64,000 bases of DNA from Lysobacter sp. MMG2 (GCF_016735495.2 NZ_JAERQY020000002.1:682001-746000), one strand, 5' to 3'; counted from the first letter of the stretch, positions 25,876 to 34,910 are shown. Notes: generated by a model not told the origin, from the sequence alone. Program-made: numbers and translations.

Positions 25876-26922
25876 CTAACGATTGAGTTTGGCGATCAGC
25901 ATCGCGCGCAACTGCCGCGCAAGCGTTTCGTCCACCGCACCGAGCGTGTTGCGCGCGGCGGGCGGAAGATGCTCGCCGGCGCGTTCGCCCGGGCCGAACA
26001 CGTAGTAATCGAAGATCTCGCGCCAGGCCTGCTTCTCGCGCTCGGGGCGGTCGCGGATCGTCCACATCGCGTGGTACAGCGCGTGCATCGGCGTGGGCAC
26101 GTACGCAGGAACGCTGCTCCACCAGTAGTTCACCAGCACGTTGAATGCTTCCAGCCCCTGCACGTGATGCCACCACAGGCTGGGAATGAAGATCGCGTCG
26201 CCCGGTTCCAGCACGGCGCTCTGCCCCGCCGCGAGCGCGTCGCGGAAGCGCGGATAACGCTGGAAGTCCGGTGCGTCGAAGTCCACCACGCTCACCGCCT
26301 GCCCGCCCGGCGTCGGCTCCAGCGGACCCGGATACAAGTTGTGCACCTGCTCCGGCGGGAACAGCGTGAAACGGCGGCGCCCCACCGCACACACCGCGAT
26401 GTTGTTGAGTGCGTCGTAATGGCACGAGGCGGTGACGCGGTTGCCGATCCAGATGCTCGGCGGCGCGTCGATGTTATGCGCGGCCAGGTTGAGGTCGTTC
26501 GTCTGGCGCAGGCCCGGCAGGCGCGTGTCCACGAGCAGCGAGGCGACGTAGTACGTGGGCGGTGCGGCATCGCCGGCATGCGCGGCGATCTCGTCGAGCA
26601 CCTGCGCCAGTGCGCTGCGGCGGACCTCGCAATTCAGATCGGTGAAATCGTCGTTGTAGAACGGACGCCCCTTCACTTCGGGCGCGCCCCAGGAATAGGT
26701 GACCGGCTGGCCGTTGTCGAAGCGGCGCAGGTAATCCATCGCCGCCGTCATCGAAGGCGCGCCTTCCTTCACCAGCCCCCAGTCGCGCGCGATGCCGCGC
26801 AGCACCGCGGGCTTGCCGGAGGCGAGCAGTTCGTCGATGGGCAGCGCGTCCGCGCGCAGGCCGTCGATCTCCCGGATCCGCCCGATGACCTTGGCGCCCG
26901 CGTCGACGGCCACGTCGCCCAT
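25876..26922 (-). CDS. Cupin-8/JmjC-like protein
   Basis: The 348-residue protein has a cupin core with metal-ligand candidates H168 and D170 (ASCHYDALNN) and a third His in SLWWHHVQ (252/253). The GRRRFTLFPPEQ and EPGDAIFIP motifs are typical of cupin_8 Fe(II)/2-oxoglutarate-dependent hydroxylase-like proteins. Its ATG overlaps the SapC TGA (ATGA). It is commonly found with SapC and halogenase-like genes beside TonB receptors. The substrate is unknown. Confidence 0.82.
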   Translation of the reverse strand: MGDVAVDAGAKVIGRIREIDGLRADALPIDELLASGKPAVLRGIARDWGLVKEGAPSMTAAMDYLRRFDNGQPVTYSWGAPEVKGRPFYNDDFTDLNCEVRRSALAQVLDEIAAHAGDAAPPTYYVASLLVDTRLPGLRQTNDLNLAAHNIDAPPSIWIGNRVTASCHYDALNNIAVCAVGRRRFTLFPPEQVHNLYPGPLEPTPGGQAVSVVDFDAPDFQRYPRFRDALAAGQSAVLEPGDAIFIPSLWWHHVQGLEAFNVLVNYWWSSVPAYVPTPMHALYHAMWTIRDRPEREKQAWREIFDYYVFGPGERAGEHLPPAARNTLGAVDETLARQLRAMLIAKLNR

Positions 26923-27662
26923 CAGGCATTCCCCGCCTGTTGCAGGCGGCGTTGCTTTTCCGCCATCAGGCGACGCAGGTTGTGCATCGAGGCGAGCACC
27001 AGGTACGCGCCTTCCAGATAGCCGGCGCGATGCAGTCCGTGCAATGCATCGGCGTCGAGCGCGGCAAGCCGCTCGCGGTCGATGCCGTGCAGTCCGGCCA
27101 GGCTGACGCGATGCTGCTCGTCCAGTTGCAGTTCCAGCGCGACCGGCTGGATCAGGCCGAGCGCGTCGAACGCGGCGAACATCGCCTTGCCCGCATCCAC
27201 GCCATCGCGGATGCCGCGCAGCACGGAGGAGATGTGGTCCAGGTACGCGCTGTTGCCGCCGTGCGGCAGGAACACCGCCTCGCCTTCGCCCGTGGCGACG
27301 CGCGGGTGGTCCATGTCGACATGGATGACCGGCTCGCGGCGCAGCTCGCCGTCCACGCGGCGCTCCTGGAAGCCGATCAGGAACGGCCCCTTCGCCACCG
27401 CGCCGGGCAGGTAGGCGGCGTTCCAGCGTTCGCCCTGCAGGAACAGGTTTTCCTTCGCCTCCAGGCCGAGCAGCGCCACGGCCTGCCAGTCGTCGCCGGC
27501 CGGATCCTTGCGGAAGAAGATCGGGTATTCGCGTTGCAGTTCGGCGAATTCGGTCGGGAATGCCACGACCATGCCGGTGTCGTCGCCGAACTCGCGGCCG
27601 AACCGCGTGACGACGCGCAGATCCTTGTGCGTGATGTTGTTGAGCAGTTCGTATCGGGCCAT
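26922..27662 (-). CDS. SapC-family protein
   Basis: The 246-residue protein starts MARYELLNNITHKDLRV and contains VVAFPTEFAELQREYPIFFRKD and FLIGFQE, typical of the SapC-like family. The family was named from a Campylobacter S-layer export gene, but in Gram-negative carbohydrate loci its role is unknown. ATG 27662 matches the conserved start; the longer frame upstream is non-coding in character. It is located between the TonB receptor and the cupin. Confidence 0.82.
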   Translation of the reverse strand: MARYELLNNITHKDLRVVTRFGREFGDDTGMVVAFPTEFAELQREYPIFFRKDPAGDDWQAVALLGLEAKENLFLQGERWNAAYLPGAVAKGPFLIGFQERRVDGELRREPVIHVDMDHPRVATGEGEAVFLPHGGNSAYLDHISSVLRGIRDGVDAGKAMFAAFDALGLIQPVALELQLDEQHRVSLAGLHGIDRERLAALDADALHGLHRAGYLEGAYLVLASMHNLRRLMAEKQRRLQQAGNA

Positions 27663-27845
27663 GAGATTGCGACGGAGAGGTTCGCCTGATTTATGCACCC
27701 ATCCGGCCCGTTTGGGAAACCCCTGCGAGGCCTCCATCACACCAGCCGACGGATGGCCCATTGACGCGTTCCCGGCAGGAGGGCGGACCGCTGCGCTGGC
27801 AGCGGTCCAACCCTGTCGCGACACCCGGGAGGGAAGGCGCGAACC

Positions 27846-30800
27846 TTAGAACCTGTAGCGGACACCCAGCATGTAGCGCGGGCTCTGGTCGACCAGCTTG
27901 ATGATCTGCTTCTCGGAGCGGCCGTGCCAACGCACGTCCTCGCCGGTCAGGTTGATCGCTTCCAGGCCGAACTGCCAGTTGTCGTTGAGCGTGTAGTTCA
28001 CGCCCAGATCCCACTGCTCGTACTCCTCGACGTAGTACGGATTGCGGTTGGAACCGTTCTGGTTCGCCGCGATCAGGTACTCGTCGCGCCAGTTCCATGC
28101 CAGGCGCACGGACCAGCCGAACTTCTCGTACATGAACATCACGTTGGCCGTGTCGCTCAGGCCGAGCAGCGCGAACTGGTCGCGTTCGATCACCGTGTTG
28201 TCGAATGCGACGTCACCGTCCACCAGCGTGTAGTTGGCGTAGATGCCGAAGCCCGACTCGCCGAAGAAGTACTGGCCGCCCATTTCCCAACCGTGCAGGT
28301 TGGCGCTGTTCTGGTTGACCGGACGGTTGACGTCGAACTCGTACAGCGGATCGTCGGCCTCGCCCACCAGGTCGTAGGCATTCTCCATCGCCAGCGTCTG
28401 CGCCGAGGAACCGTCGTACGCGGCCAGGCCGCCCGTGGCGCCGGCATTGCGCAGCATCGCCACCGCGGTGAACAGCGCGGTGTCGTTGGCCGAGCACGCC
28501 TGCGCGAGGTCGCCGCCTGCGGCCGTGACCTGCGCCGCGCACTGCGCGCCGGTCAGGAACGCGAGCGCGGCCTGCGCGTCGGGGCCGGACGTCGGGTCGG
28601 TGAGTCCGTACAGCGGCTCACGCACCACCGAGGTGCCGATGAAGTTCTTCACGTCCTTGTTCCAGAACGTCACCGAGACGAAGCTGGCGTCGGCGAAGTA
28701 CCACTCGATCGCAAGGTCGAGGTTGTCCGATTCCAGCGGATCCAGCGCGGGGTTCTGCGCGTCGCCGCCGGCGCGGGTGGACGGGTTGATCAGGATCGAA
28801 CCGGTGGGCTGGTTCGGCGTCGGGCCCGCGTAGAGGTTGTTGTACGGCGCACGCGCAATGGTCTTGCTGAACGACGCACGGCCCTTGATCTCGTCCGTGA
28901 TGTCGATGCTGAAGTCCAGGTTCGGCAGGACGTAGTCGTAGCTGTGCGTCTCGCTGAAGGGCTGCTGGTCGTCCGAACGCAGGATGCGGAAGTCGTTGTT
29001 CGCCTGCCACTGGATGGCGCTGGGCGTTGCGACCTGCGAGGTCGAGGTCAGGTAGGTCTTCTCGTAACGCACACCGATGCGCGTGTTGGTCGTCATGCCG
29101 CCGAGCGTGCCGTCCAGTTCGATCTGGGCGTAGGCCGCGTCGGTGTCTTCCTTGATCTTGTTGTCGGCCGCCAGCTGCGGGTTGTAGCGCGTGGTGGCAC
29201 CGTAGAAATCACCGGCCCACAACGCACCCGCCGTGGCATTGCCGCGCCACGCACCGCGTGCCGCACCCGGCGCGCTGAAGTCGTCGAACATGCCGACGAT
29301 GTCCACCGGCCGCAGGAGCTCGGCCAGCCCCGGCTCGTTGCCGGTGTTCGCCACGCCCCAGTCGCCCAGGGTCGAATAGGCTTCGGTGGCCTGCTTGCGG
29401 GTCATCTCCGTGCGCGAGGAATCCACACCGAACTGCAGGCGCCCTTCGTCGAAGTTGTATTCGCCGTCGATGCGGCCCTGCGTGATTTCGGTTTCCTGGC
29501 GCTGGTAGTTGATGCGCAGCACCTGCGAACCGATCTGCTCGACCGGGAAGTCCGGATTGACGACGCCGCCGGTGTTCGACGCGGCCGCGGCCGGGTTGGC
29601 GAACCAGGTGCGCGCGCCGATCGGCAGACCGTTGTTGAACCACAGCTCCTGCGCCCAGTTGCCGCCGCAGTACGGACCCACGGTGCAGTTGTTGGTGCCG
29701 GCGATGGAGAAGAACGTCGAGCTGCCACCGGTGGTCGGATCGTTCGGCAGGCTCTTCGAGGTCGTGTTGTGACCGTCGAAGCTCATGCGGAACCGCTCGG
29801 TCACGTCCCACTTGGCGTTGAAGCCGAGCGAATCGAGCTTGTATTCCTGTTCCTGGCGCTGCTGCTCGTAGCCGAAGTCCTTCGTGCCGACGATGTCACG
29901 CAGGTACACCGGCGTGGCGACCGCTTCGTTGGTGTCGAAGGTCAGGTGCGAGAAGCTGTTGGCGCGCTGCAGCCAGATGGTCTGCTCGCCGCGGTCTTCG
30001 GTGATCTCGTTGCTGGAGTACGTGTAGTCCAGGGTGAACTGCAACGCGTCGGTCGGTGCGAACTGCAGCACCGCCTGGCCGTTGATGCGCTCGCGTTCGA
30101 AGTCGGCGAAGGCATAGCGCAGGTCGTTCGGCATGCCGTAGAGCTGGCCGATCGCCGGCGCGTTGACCAGCACCGCGTCAGGACGCAAGGCCGGGTCGGT
30201 ACCCGTCCAGCGCTGCATGTTCCATGCGTTCTCGGTGGACTGCACCGAACCGCCGTGGCGCTTCTGGTAGCTGGCCGACAGACCGACGCCCCAGGTCTTG
30301 TCGTCGTTGGTGTAGCTGAAGATGCCGGAGACTTCCGGCGTGATGTCGCTGTCGAACGGCTGCGATTCGTCGTACACCGCCTTGGCGCCCGCACTGGCGA
30401 CCAGGCCGCTGTGCGCGAACGGACGATCGGTCTGGATGTCGATCGTCGCGCCGATGCCGCCGGAAGAGATGTTGGCACGACCGGTCTTGTAGACGACCAG
30501 CGTGTCGATGGCTTCCGAGGCGAGCTGCGCGAAGTTGAACGCACGCGTGCCGCCGTCGATGCCGCCGATCGGCACCTGGCCCGGTGCACCGAACGCATCC
30601 GCGCCCGGAATGGTGCGGCCGTTGAGGGTCACCATGTTGAACTGCGGGCCGAAGCCACGCGCGGTGACCTGTGCGCCTTCACCATCGCGACGCTCGATCG
30701 AAATACCCGTGATGCGCTGCAGGGATTCGGCGAGGTTGGTGTCGGGGAACTTGCCGATGTCCTCGGAGCTGATCGCATCGACGACGCCGGCCGACTCGCG

Positions 30801-31007
30801 CTTGAGTTCCATCGACTGGTTGAGGCTGTTGCGCAGGCCGGTGACGACGACCGAGTCGAGCGTCGTGGCTTCGTCGGACTGGCGCTGCTGCGCGACGGGC
30901 GCCTGCTGCGCCTGCGTGTCCTGCGCGAAAACTGGATTGATGACGAGCACGCCGCCGACGAAGGTGAACATCGCCGTACGCTTGAACCGCTTCGATCGCA
31001 GGCTCAT
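27846..31007 (-). CDS. TonB-dependent outer-membrane receptor (carbohydrate type)
   Basis: The 1053-residue protein has a signal peptide (about 1-29, cleaved at FAQ), a TonB box-like TTLDSVVVTG (48-57), a plug domain (KFPDTNLAESLQRITGISIERRDGEG, VTARGFGPQFNMVTLNGRTIP) and a 22-strand barrel ending in Phe (GVRYRF). It belongs to the xanthomonad/caulobacter receptors that import oligosaccharides. The start has GGGAGGG 8 nt upstream. It is first in a five-gene minus-strand locus with SapC, cupin, halogenase-like and GH3 genes. Two LacI-type palindromes lie 310-465 nt upstream. Confidence 0.93.
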   Translation of the reverse strand: MSLRSKRFKRTAMFTFVGGVLVINPVFAQDTQAQQAPVAQQRQSDEATTLDSVVVTGLRNSLNQSMELKRESAGVVDAISSEDIGKFPDTNLAESLQRITGISIERRDGEGAQVTARGFGPQFNMVTLNGRTIPGADAFGAPGQVPIGGIDGGTRAFNFAQLASEAIDTLVVYKTGRANISSGGIGATIDIQTDRPFAHSGLVASAGAKAVYDESQPFDSDITPEVSGIFSYTNDDKTWGVGLSASYQKRHGGSVQSTENAWNMQRWTGTDPALRPDAVLVNAPAIGQLYGMPNDLRYAFADFERERINGQAVLQFAPTDALQFTLDYTYSSNEITEDRGEQTIWLQRANSFSHLTFDTNEAVATPVYLRDIVGTKDFGYEQQRQEQEYKLDSLGFNAKWDVTERFRMSFDGHNTTSKSLPNDPTTGGSSTFFSIAGTNNCTVGPYCGGNWAQELWFNNGLPIGARTWFANPAAAASNTGGVVNPDFPVEQIGSQVLRINYQRQETEITQGRIDGEYNFDEGRLQFGVDSSRTEMTRKQATEAYSTLGDWGVANTGNEPGLAELLRPVDIVGMFDDFSAPGAARGAWRGNATAGALWAGDFYGATTRYNPQLAADNKIKEDTDAAYAQIELDGTLGGMTTNTRIGVRYEKTYLTSTSQVATPSAIQWQANNDFRILRSDDQQPFSETHSYDYVLPNLDFSIDITDEIKGRASFSKTIARAPYNNLYAGPTPNQPTGSILINPSTRAGGDAQNPALDPLESDNLDLAIEWYFADASFVSVTFWNKDVKNFIGTSVVREPLYGLTDPTSGPDAQAALAFLTGAQCAAQVTAAGGDLAQACSANDTALFTAVAMLRNAGATGGLAAYDGSSAQTLAMENAYDLVGEADDPLYEFDVNRPVNQNSANLHGWEMGGQYFFGESGFGIYANYTLVDGDVAFDNTVIERDQFALLGLSDTANVMFMYEKFGWSVRLAWNWRDEYLIAANQNGSNRNPYYVEEYEQWDLGVNYTLNDNWQFGLEAINLTGEDVRWHGRSEKQIIKLVDQSPRYMLGVRYRF

Positions 31008-31301
31008 TGGCCGACCCTCCCGAACGTTGCAAAACCGCTGATGTCCTCGCGCGGCACGATGGTGGCCGACTGCTTCCAGGACGCCGTTACTGCGTGGGAC
31101 CGAAACCAAATCATGTGGTCTGCCCTCTACTTCGATCGATGGATGTATCGCCCCTCCCCAGGGCACCCCGCAGGCCGCGCCTGCCAACTCCAAAGCCGGA
31201 CGTTCGACGAACCGTCCGTTGCAACGTAACGCGTGGTCCAACGTTATTTTTACGGTTGAAGATCCCGTGCAGGCGTAACGAATTTCCTACTTCGTCATGC
31301 A

Positions 31302-31317
31302 GTGACAATTGCGTCAC
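31302..31317 (-). promoter_or_regulatory. Inverted repeat GTGAC-N6-GTCAC
   Basis: GTGAC AATTGC GTCAC is a spaced palindrome immediately next to the LacI-type operator. It could bind a second regulator of the receptor locus. It resembles but does not match the CRP/Clp consensus, because the spacing of TGTGA and TCAC is off by two. Confidence 0.35.
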
Positions 31318-31319
31318 AG

Positions 31320-31333
31320 TGGTAGCGCTACCA
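31320..31333 (-). promoter_or_regulatory. LacI-family operator TGGTAGCGCTACCA
   Basis: This is a perfect 14-nt palindrome with the central CG typical of LacI-family sites. Similar TGGTAnCGnTACCA sites control TonB-receptor sugar loci in xanthomonads and caulobacters. It lies 313 nt upstream of the receptor start. The regulator gene is not in the window. Confidence 0.7.
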
Positions 31334-31458
31334 CAAAGCCTTAACGCAAATTAAGCAAACTGTGCCGAGTTTGTCACCGTGCAGTGCAACAAACCTCCTT
31401 CTGCTCAAGAAGTTTCATCAGAAACCAGACGCGGCAAATGAGGAACGGACGCGCCGAT

Positions 31459-31472
31459 TGGTAGCGTTAGCA
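31459..31472 (-). promoter_or_regulatory. Second, degenerate LacI-type operator
   Basis: TGGTAGCGTTAGCA matches the palindrome at 31320 at 12 of 14 positions. The centre-to-centre distance is 139 nt, about 13 helical turns, which would permit looping by a tetrameric LacI-type repressor. Confidence 0.4.
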
Positions 31473-31582
31473 CGCTCGAACGTGATCGGAGGGCGGAAGC
31501 GGCAAGCGGGAGGCTCGCCCGGAAAGCGGGCAAAGGCTGGCCCCAGGCCGATGGCGCATGGGCGTGCAGTGAACCCCTGTCA

Positions 31583-31754
31583 CCGTCATTCCCGCGAAGG
31601 CGGGGCTGTTGGGCCGCCGAACGGCGGCACTCTCCAGGGACGTTCCATGCATTACCGGTTGCGCTTGAACGACAGAAGCGATGGCTTTTTGTCGCTGGGA
31701 GCAGAACGTTAGAGCGTGAAAAGTCCCTGGATTCCCGCCTTCGCGGGAATGACG
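31583..31754. repeat. Inverted pair of REP hairpins
   Basis: GTCATTCCCGCGAAGGCGGGG at 31585 faces ATTCCCGCCTTCGCGGGAATGAC at 31731-31753. About 125 nt lie between, including GGGCCGCCGAACGGCGGC. The same GGGCCGCCGAA(T/C)GGCGGCACC companion occurs at 13759 and, inverted, at 52512. This is a composite mosaic element. Confidence 0.75.
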
Positions 31755-31817
31755 TTGAGGGTGGTTTGGCCGAGAGGGAGTGCCCGCACGTTACGGGGCG
31801 GGACCGCGTGCGCCGCG

Positions 31818-33074
31818 CTACTTCGCGTTCGCGCGCGGACGCGACAGCACCGGTTGCGAGATCGGCAAGAACACGCGGAAGTTGCTGCCTGCCCCAGGGC
31901 GGCTGTGCACTTCGATGCGACCGTGGTGCTTGGCGACGATGCGGTACGCGATCGCCAGCCCCAGTCCCGTGCCGCGGCCGATCGGCTTGGTCGTGTAGAA
32001 CGGATCGAAGATGCGCTGCACCGCATCCTCGGGAATGCCGACGCCGTCGTCGGCCACGCTGACCCACACTTCGTCGCCTTCGGTGCCCATCGCCAGCGTG
32101 ATCAGGCCGCGATCGTTGATCGCCTGGCCGGCGTTGATCAGCAGGTTCATGAAGACCTGGTTGATCTCCGACAGATAACACTCCACCAGCGGCACTTCGT
32201 CGTAATGCTTGTCGACCTTCGCCTTGTACTTGAGGTCGTTCCAGACGATGTTGAGCGTGGATTCCAGGCCCTTGCGCAAGTCCGACGGACGCATCGGCTC
32301 ATCGCGTTCGACGTGCGAGAACTCCTTGAGGTCCTGCACGATCTTGGTCACGCGCTCGATGCCTTCGCGCGATTCCTCCAGCAGCTTGGGCAGGTCGCCG
32401 GTAATGAAGTCCACATCCAGGCGTTCGCTCAGGCGCTTGAGCAGCGGGCGGCTCGCGGTGGGATCGTCGGACTGCAACGCGTCGGCGTAACCGTCCAGCA
32501 GCGCGAGCAGCGCGCCGACGTATTCCTGCAACGTGCCCAGGTTGGAATGCACGTAGCCGATGGGGTTGTTGATCTCGTGCGCGACGCCCGCGGCGAGTTG
32601 GCCGATGGAGGCCATCTTCTCCGATTGCAGCAGTTGTTCCTGCGCACTGGCGAGGCGGTCGTAGGTGGATTGCAGTTCGTCGTGGCGGCGGCGCAGTTCG
32701 CCTTCGCGCGCCGAACGCACGGAGATGTCGCTCATCACCGCGAAGCGGCGGCAGCGGCCGCGATCGCGCCCGGCGAAGGCCTTGATCTCCAGCACCAGGC
32801 CCGGCAACGCGGTGGGGACTTCGCCGATCCAGCGGCCGTCGCGCACGGCGATCTGCCAGCCCTGTTCCGGGATGTAGTCCAGCAGCATCGCCGGATCGGG
32901 ACGGGGATCGTCGGGATGCAGGCGCATCGCCAGCACGCGGCCGGCGTCGTTGCTGTGCAGCAGGCATCCGTCGCTGTCGAGCAGGAAGACCGCCAGGTCG
33001 GACATCGCGACCGCCCAGAGCATGTCCTCGCTCCAGATGCTGTCGCCCGTACTTTCCATCGTGTGCTCGCTCAT
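31818..33074 (-). CDS. Soluble PAS-type sensor histidine kinase at the flagellar locus edge
   Basis: The 418-residue protein has no membrane segment. It has a PAS-like N-terminus (about 20-120), a short coiled coil (122-155), a DHp with GQLAAGVAHEINNPIGYVHSNL (H166) and an HATPase with NQVFMNLLINAGQAI, DDGVGIPED and GRGTGLGLAI. It resembles cytoplasmic NtrB/FlrB-like kinases. No receiver gene is adjacent. It is co-directional with flgA-flgM-flgN and 163 nt downstream of flgN. ATG 33074 has GGAGTGGG upstream; an ATG at 33059 is possible. Confidence 0.85.
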   Translation of the reverse strand: MSEHTMESTGDSIWSEDMLWAVAMSDLAVFLLDSDGCLLHSNDAGRVLAMRLHPDDPRPDPAMLLDYIPEQGWQIAVRDGRWIGEVPTALPGLVLEIKAFAGRDRGRCRRFAVMSDISVRSAREGELRRRHDELQSTYDRLASAQEQLLQSEKMASIGQLAAGVAHEINNPIGYVHSNLGTLQEYVGALLALLDGYADALQSDDPTASRPLLKRLSERLDVDFITGDLPKLLEESREGIERVTKIVQDLKEFSHVERDEPMRPSDLRKGLESTLNIVWNDLKYKAKVDKHYDEVPLVECYLSEINQVFMNLLINAGQAINDRGLITLAMGTEGDEVWVSVADDGVGIPEDAVQRIFDPFYTTKPIGRGTGLGLAIAYRIVAKHHGRIEVHSRPGAGSNFRVFLPISQPVLSRPRANAK

Positions 33075-33237
33075 CCCACTCCGAGGCCGCTCGTCAGGCC
33101 GGCTCAATCAATCCACATGGTCCGCGCCGGGGCGCGGGCAAGGAAGTGGAAGGGAGTGTATGGCAAGACACGACCTGGCAATGACAGATTTCGGTCGACC
33201 TTCATTCCTGATCCGGCGGCCGACCTGGCAACGCCGG

Positions 33238-33600
33238 TCAGACCGATACGTTCAGACGGCTCTGCGCCTTCGCGCCGGACTGCCCGCTGGCGTCGTATAC
33301 GGTGTCGGCGTCGAGTCGGCCGAGGTGCCGCAGGGACCAGTTCACTTCGCGGCGACGGCGCGCCAGCAGCGCTCCGTTGGCCTGGTTGAGCTCGCTCAGC
33401 GCGAGCACGCGCTGCGCATCAGCGCCGCTCGCGCCTGCGGCCTCGGCGGCCCGCAGCGCGACCAGCTTGGCCTGGGTCGAACGCAGCAGCGCATCCACGT
33501 CGTGTTCGAGCAGCGCGCGGCGCTCCTCGTGCAGCGCGTGTTCCAGCGCTTCCAGCGGGCCCGAGCCCAGGCTGGATCCGATCGTCGAGGCTTCGCTCAT
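33238..33600 (-). CDS. flgN: FlgN-type flagellar chaperone
   Basis: The 120-residue, largely helical protein (LEALEHALHEERRALLEHDVDALLRSTQAKLVALRA, QANGALLARRR) is placed directly after flgM, as expected for FlgN, the export chaperone for FlgK and FlgL. The start is ATG 33600, 13 nt after the flgM stop. Identification rests on the helical pattern and gene order more than on strict motifs. Confidence 0.8.
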   Translation of the reverse strand: MSEASTIGSSLGSGPLEALEHALHEERRALLEHDVDALLRSTQAKLVALRAAEAAGASGADAQRVLALSELNQANGALLARRRREVNWSLRHLGRLDADTVYDASGQSGAKAQSRLNVSV

Positions 33601-33613
33601 CGCCCGGCGCCTT

Positions 33614-33931
33614 TCACTTGGACAGCGCGTTCTCGAGCGAGAGCATGCGGTCGGCGACGGCCTGCGCGTCGACCTTGTAGCTGCCGTCGGCGAGCGAGGC
33701 GCGGATCGCGTTGACCTTGGCCACGTCGATGCCGGCCGGCGCCGAGCCGAGCTCGCGCTCCAGCGCCTGCAGGTTCGTGGCATCGCCGGTCAGGCGAATC
33801 TGGTCGGACGCGGCGGTCGCGCCCACCGGCTGGCCGCGGTCGGCCCCGGCGCGGGACTGCACGGACGTGCTGGCCGCGGCTTCCACCTGGCGCAGCGCGG
33901 GTGACATGGCACCGTCGATCTTGTGGGTCAT
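33614..33931 (-). CDS. flgM: Anti-sigma-28 factor FlgM
   Basis: The 105-residue protein has a disordered N-terminus (MTHKIDG...) and a C-terminal region VNAIRASLADGSYKVDAQAVADRMLSLENAL, the FliA-binding motif. It holds FliA inactive until exported through the completed hook. AGGAG lies 7 nt before ATG 33931. A FliA-type promoter lies 32 nt upstream. Confidence 0.93.
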   Translation of the reverse strand: MTHKIDGAMSPALRQVEAAASTSVQSRAGADRGQPVGATAASDQIRLTGDATNLQALERELGSAPAGIDVAKVNAIRASLADGSYKVDAQAVADRMLSLENALSK

Positions 33932-33962
33932 GGCTGACTCCTGGAGAACGTGTTCGAACTGG

Positions 33963-33989
33963 ATAACGGCCGCCCGCGGACGGACTTGA
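33963..33989 (-). promoter_or_regulatory. FliA (sigma-28) promoter of flgM
   Basis: On the minus strand TCAA (33989-33986) and GCCGTTAT (33970-33963) are separated by exactly 15 nt. The consensus is TAAA-N15-GCCGATAA. FliA would thus drive its own anti-sigma factor, as in other flagellar systems. Confidence 0.75.
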
Positions 33990-33994
33990 GGGGA

Positions 33995-34009
33995 AAACCT
34001 GACAGGTTT
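33995..34009 (-). terminator. Small hairpin between flgA and flgM
   Basis: AAACCT/AGGTTT with a 3-nt loop is followed on the minus strand by TTCCCC, 11 nt past the flgA stop. It is weak. It may attenuate flgA read-through into flgM. Confidence 0.3.
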
Positions 34010-34019
34010 GCAGGAGCCG

Positions 34020-34673
34020 TCACAAATTGACCTCTACAAGCCCGGGACCGACCAGTCGGCCCCGGATGATACGGCGCGAGGCGGTGTTCTCGACCGAGAC
34101 GGTCGACCCCACCCGCCCTGCTCCGAGCGCCCGCCCGCCCATGCGCACTTCCATGCCGCCGACGCGCGAGACCAGGGTGACCGGATCGCCGCGCTTGAGC
34201 GCGTCCTCACCGCCCACGTCGTCCTGGCCGAGCACCGCACCGGCCGGCATCGCCTTGCGCAGGCGCTTGCCGATGACGGCGCCCGGGTCGGTGACGACCG
34301 CTCCGGCGTTGGCCCCGAGTTCGCGCCGCTGCACCGCAAGGTGTTGCGGCCCGATCGGTTCGTCCCCGCGCACGGGCCGGGAAAGGACGACCACGTCGGC
34401 CTCGCGTCGCACCTTCACCGGAACGTAGACCTGCCAGCCCGGGGTATCGGCGCAGCGCACGGCGACTGAAGCCGGCCCGGCGACGGTGGTCGCAAGCGGC
34501 TGCGTGCAGGCGGGCATGCGCAGTTGCGAGTCGACGGCGGCCTCGGCCTGGGTGTTGGCTCCGAGCGCGGCGATGGCGGCGGTGCGGATGGAGTCGGGCG
34601 ACTGGAACGCAGTCGCCCGCGCCTGCGGCTGCCACAGCGCGAGCGTCAGCATGGCGATGTAGGTGGCGCGCAC
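34020..34673 (-). CDS. flgA: Flagellar basal-body P-ring chaperone FlgA
   Basis: The 217-residue protein has a signal peptide (YIAMLTLALWQPQARA). The SAF-like C-terminal domain contains VVLSRPVRGDEPIGPQHLAVQRRELG, DPGAVIGKRLRKAMPAGAVL, GDPVTLVSRVGGMEVRMGGRAL and GRLVGPGLVEV. FlgA assists P-ring (FlgI) assembly in the periplasm. GTG 34673 has GGAG upstream; the longer frame from 34802 enters repeat DNA. Confidence 0.9.
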   Translation of the reverse strand: MRATYIAMLTLALWQPQARATAFQSPDSIRTAAIAALGANTQAEAAVDSQLRMPACTQPLATTVAGPASVAVRCADTPGWQVYVPVKVRREADVVVLSRPVRGDEPIGPQHLAVQRRELGANAGAVVTDPGAVIGKRLRKAMPAGAVLGQDDVGGEDALKRGDPVTLVSRVGGMEVRMGGRALGAGRVGSTVSVENTASRRIIRGRLVGPGLVEVNL

Positions 34674-34705
34674 GGGGGGCTCCGAAGCGGGTTCGTGGTG
34701 GGCTT

Positions 34706-34720
34706 GCAGGATTTGTGCCG
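34706..34720 (-). promoter_or_regulatory. Candidate RpoN promoter of flgA
   Basis: On the minus strand CGGCAC-AAATC-CTGC keeps the essential GG-N10-GC of the -24/-12 consensus TGGCAC-N5-TTGC, with two mismatches. It lies 33 nt before the flgA start. Confidence 0.4.
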
Positions 34721-34763
34721 TGGCGCGGGTGATGCAGGGCGAGTGCATGCGGTGTGGGCGCAG

Positions 34764-34910
34764 GCGCCCCCTCTTCCGCCCTTCGGGCACCTTCTCCCGC
34801 AAGGGGAGAAGGGAGCAGCAACAGCGACAGCAAACGCGTCGTCGCCCGCACGTCGTCCCTCTCCCCTTGCGGGAGAGGGACAGGCCGCCGCAGGCGGCCA
34901 GGGAGAGGGA
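34764..34910. repeat. Paired CTCTCCC-type hairpins upstream of cheV
   Basis: CTTCTCCC/GGGAGAAG (34790-34810) and CCTCTCCCCTTGCGGGAGAGG (34858-34879) are linked copies of the intergenic hairpin family. GGCCGCCGCAGGCGGCC follows at 34883-34899. They fill most of the 277-nt divergent gap between flgA and cheV. Confidence 0.7.

Larger units (their letters stand above)
31008..31817. other. Regulatory and repeat region upstream of the TonB receptor
   Basis: This 810-nt stretch has no supported gene. The left half (31200-31440) is A/T-rich for this genome and carries the receptor promoter with palindromic operators. The right half contains an inverted pair of REP hairpins (31583-31606 and 31722-31754) and lies downstream of the histidine kinase gene, where the REPs may serve as terminator. 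Confidence 0.7.

Noticed and set aside
27924-31229. 1101-codon plus-strand frame opposite the TonB receptor
   Set aside because: Its composition (Arg, His, Val, Glu-rich) is that of a complement shadow. The minus-strand receptor has plug, barrel and signal peptide.
31405-31817. C-terminal continuation of a minus-strand frame downstream of the soluble histidine kinase
   Set aside because: It is a different frame from the kinase and reads through two REPs. The kinase ends normally at 31818.
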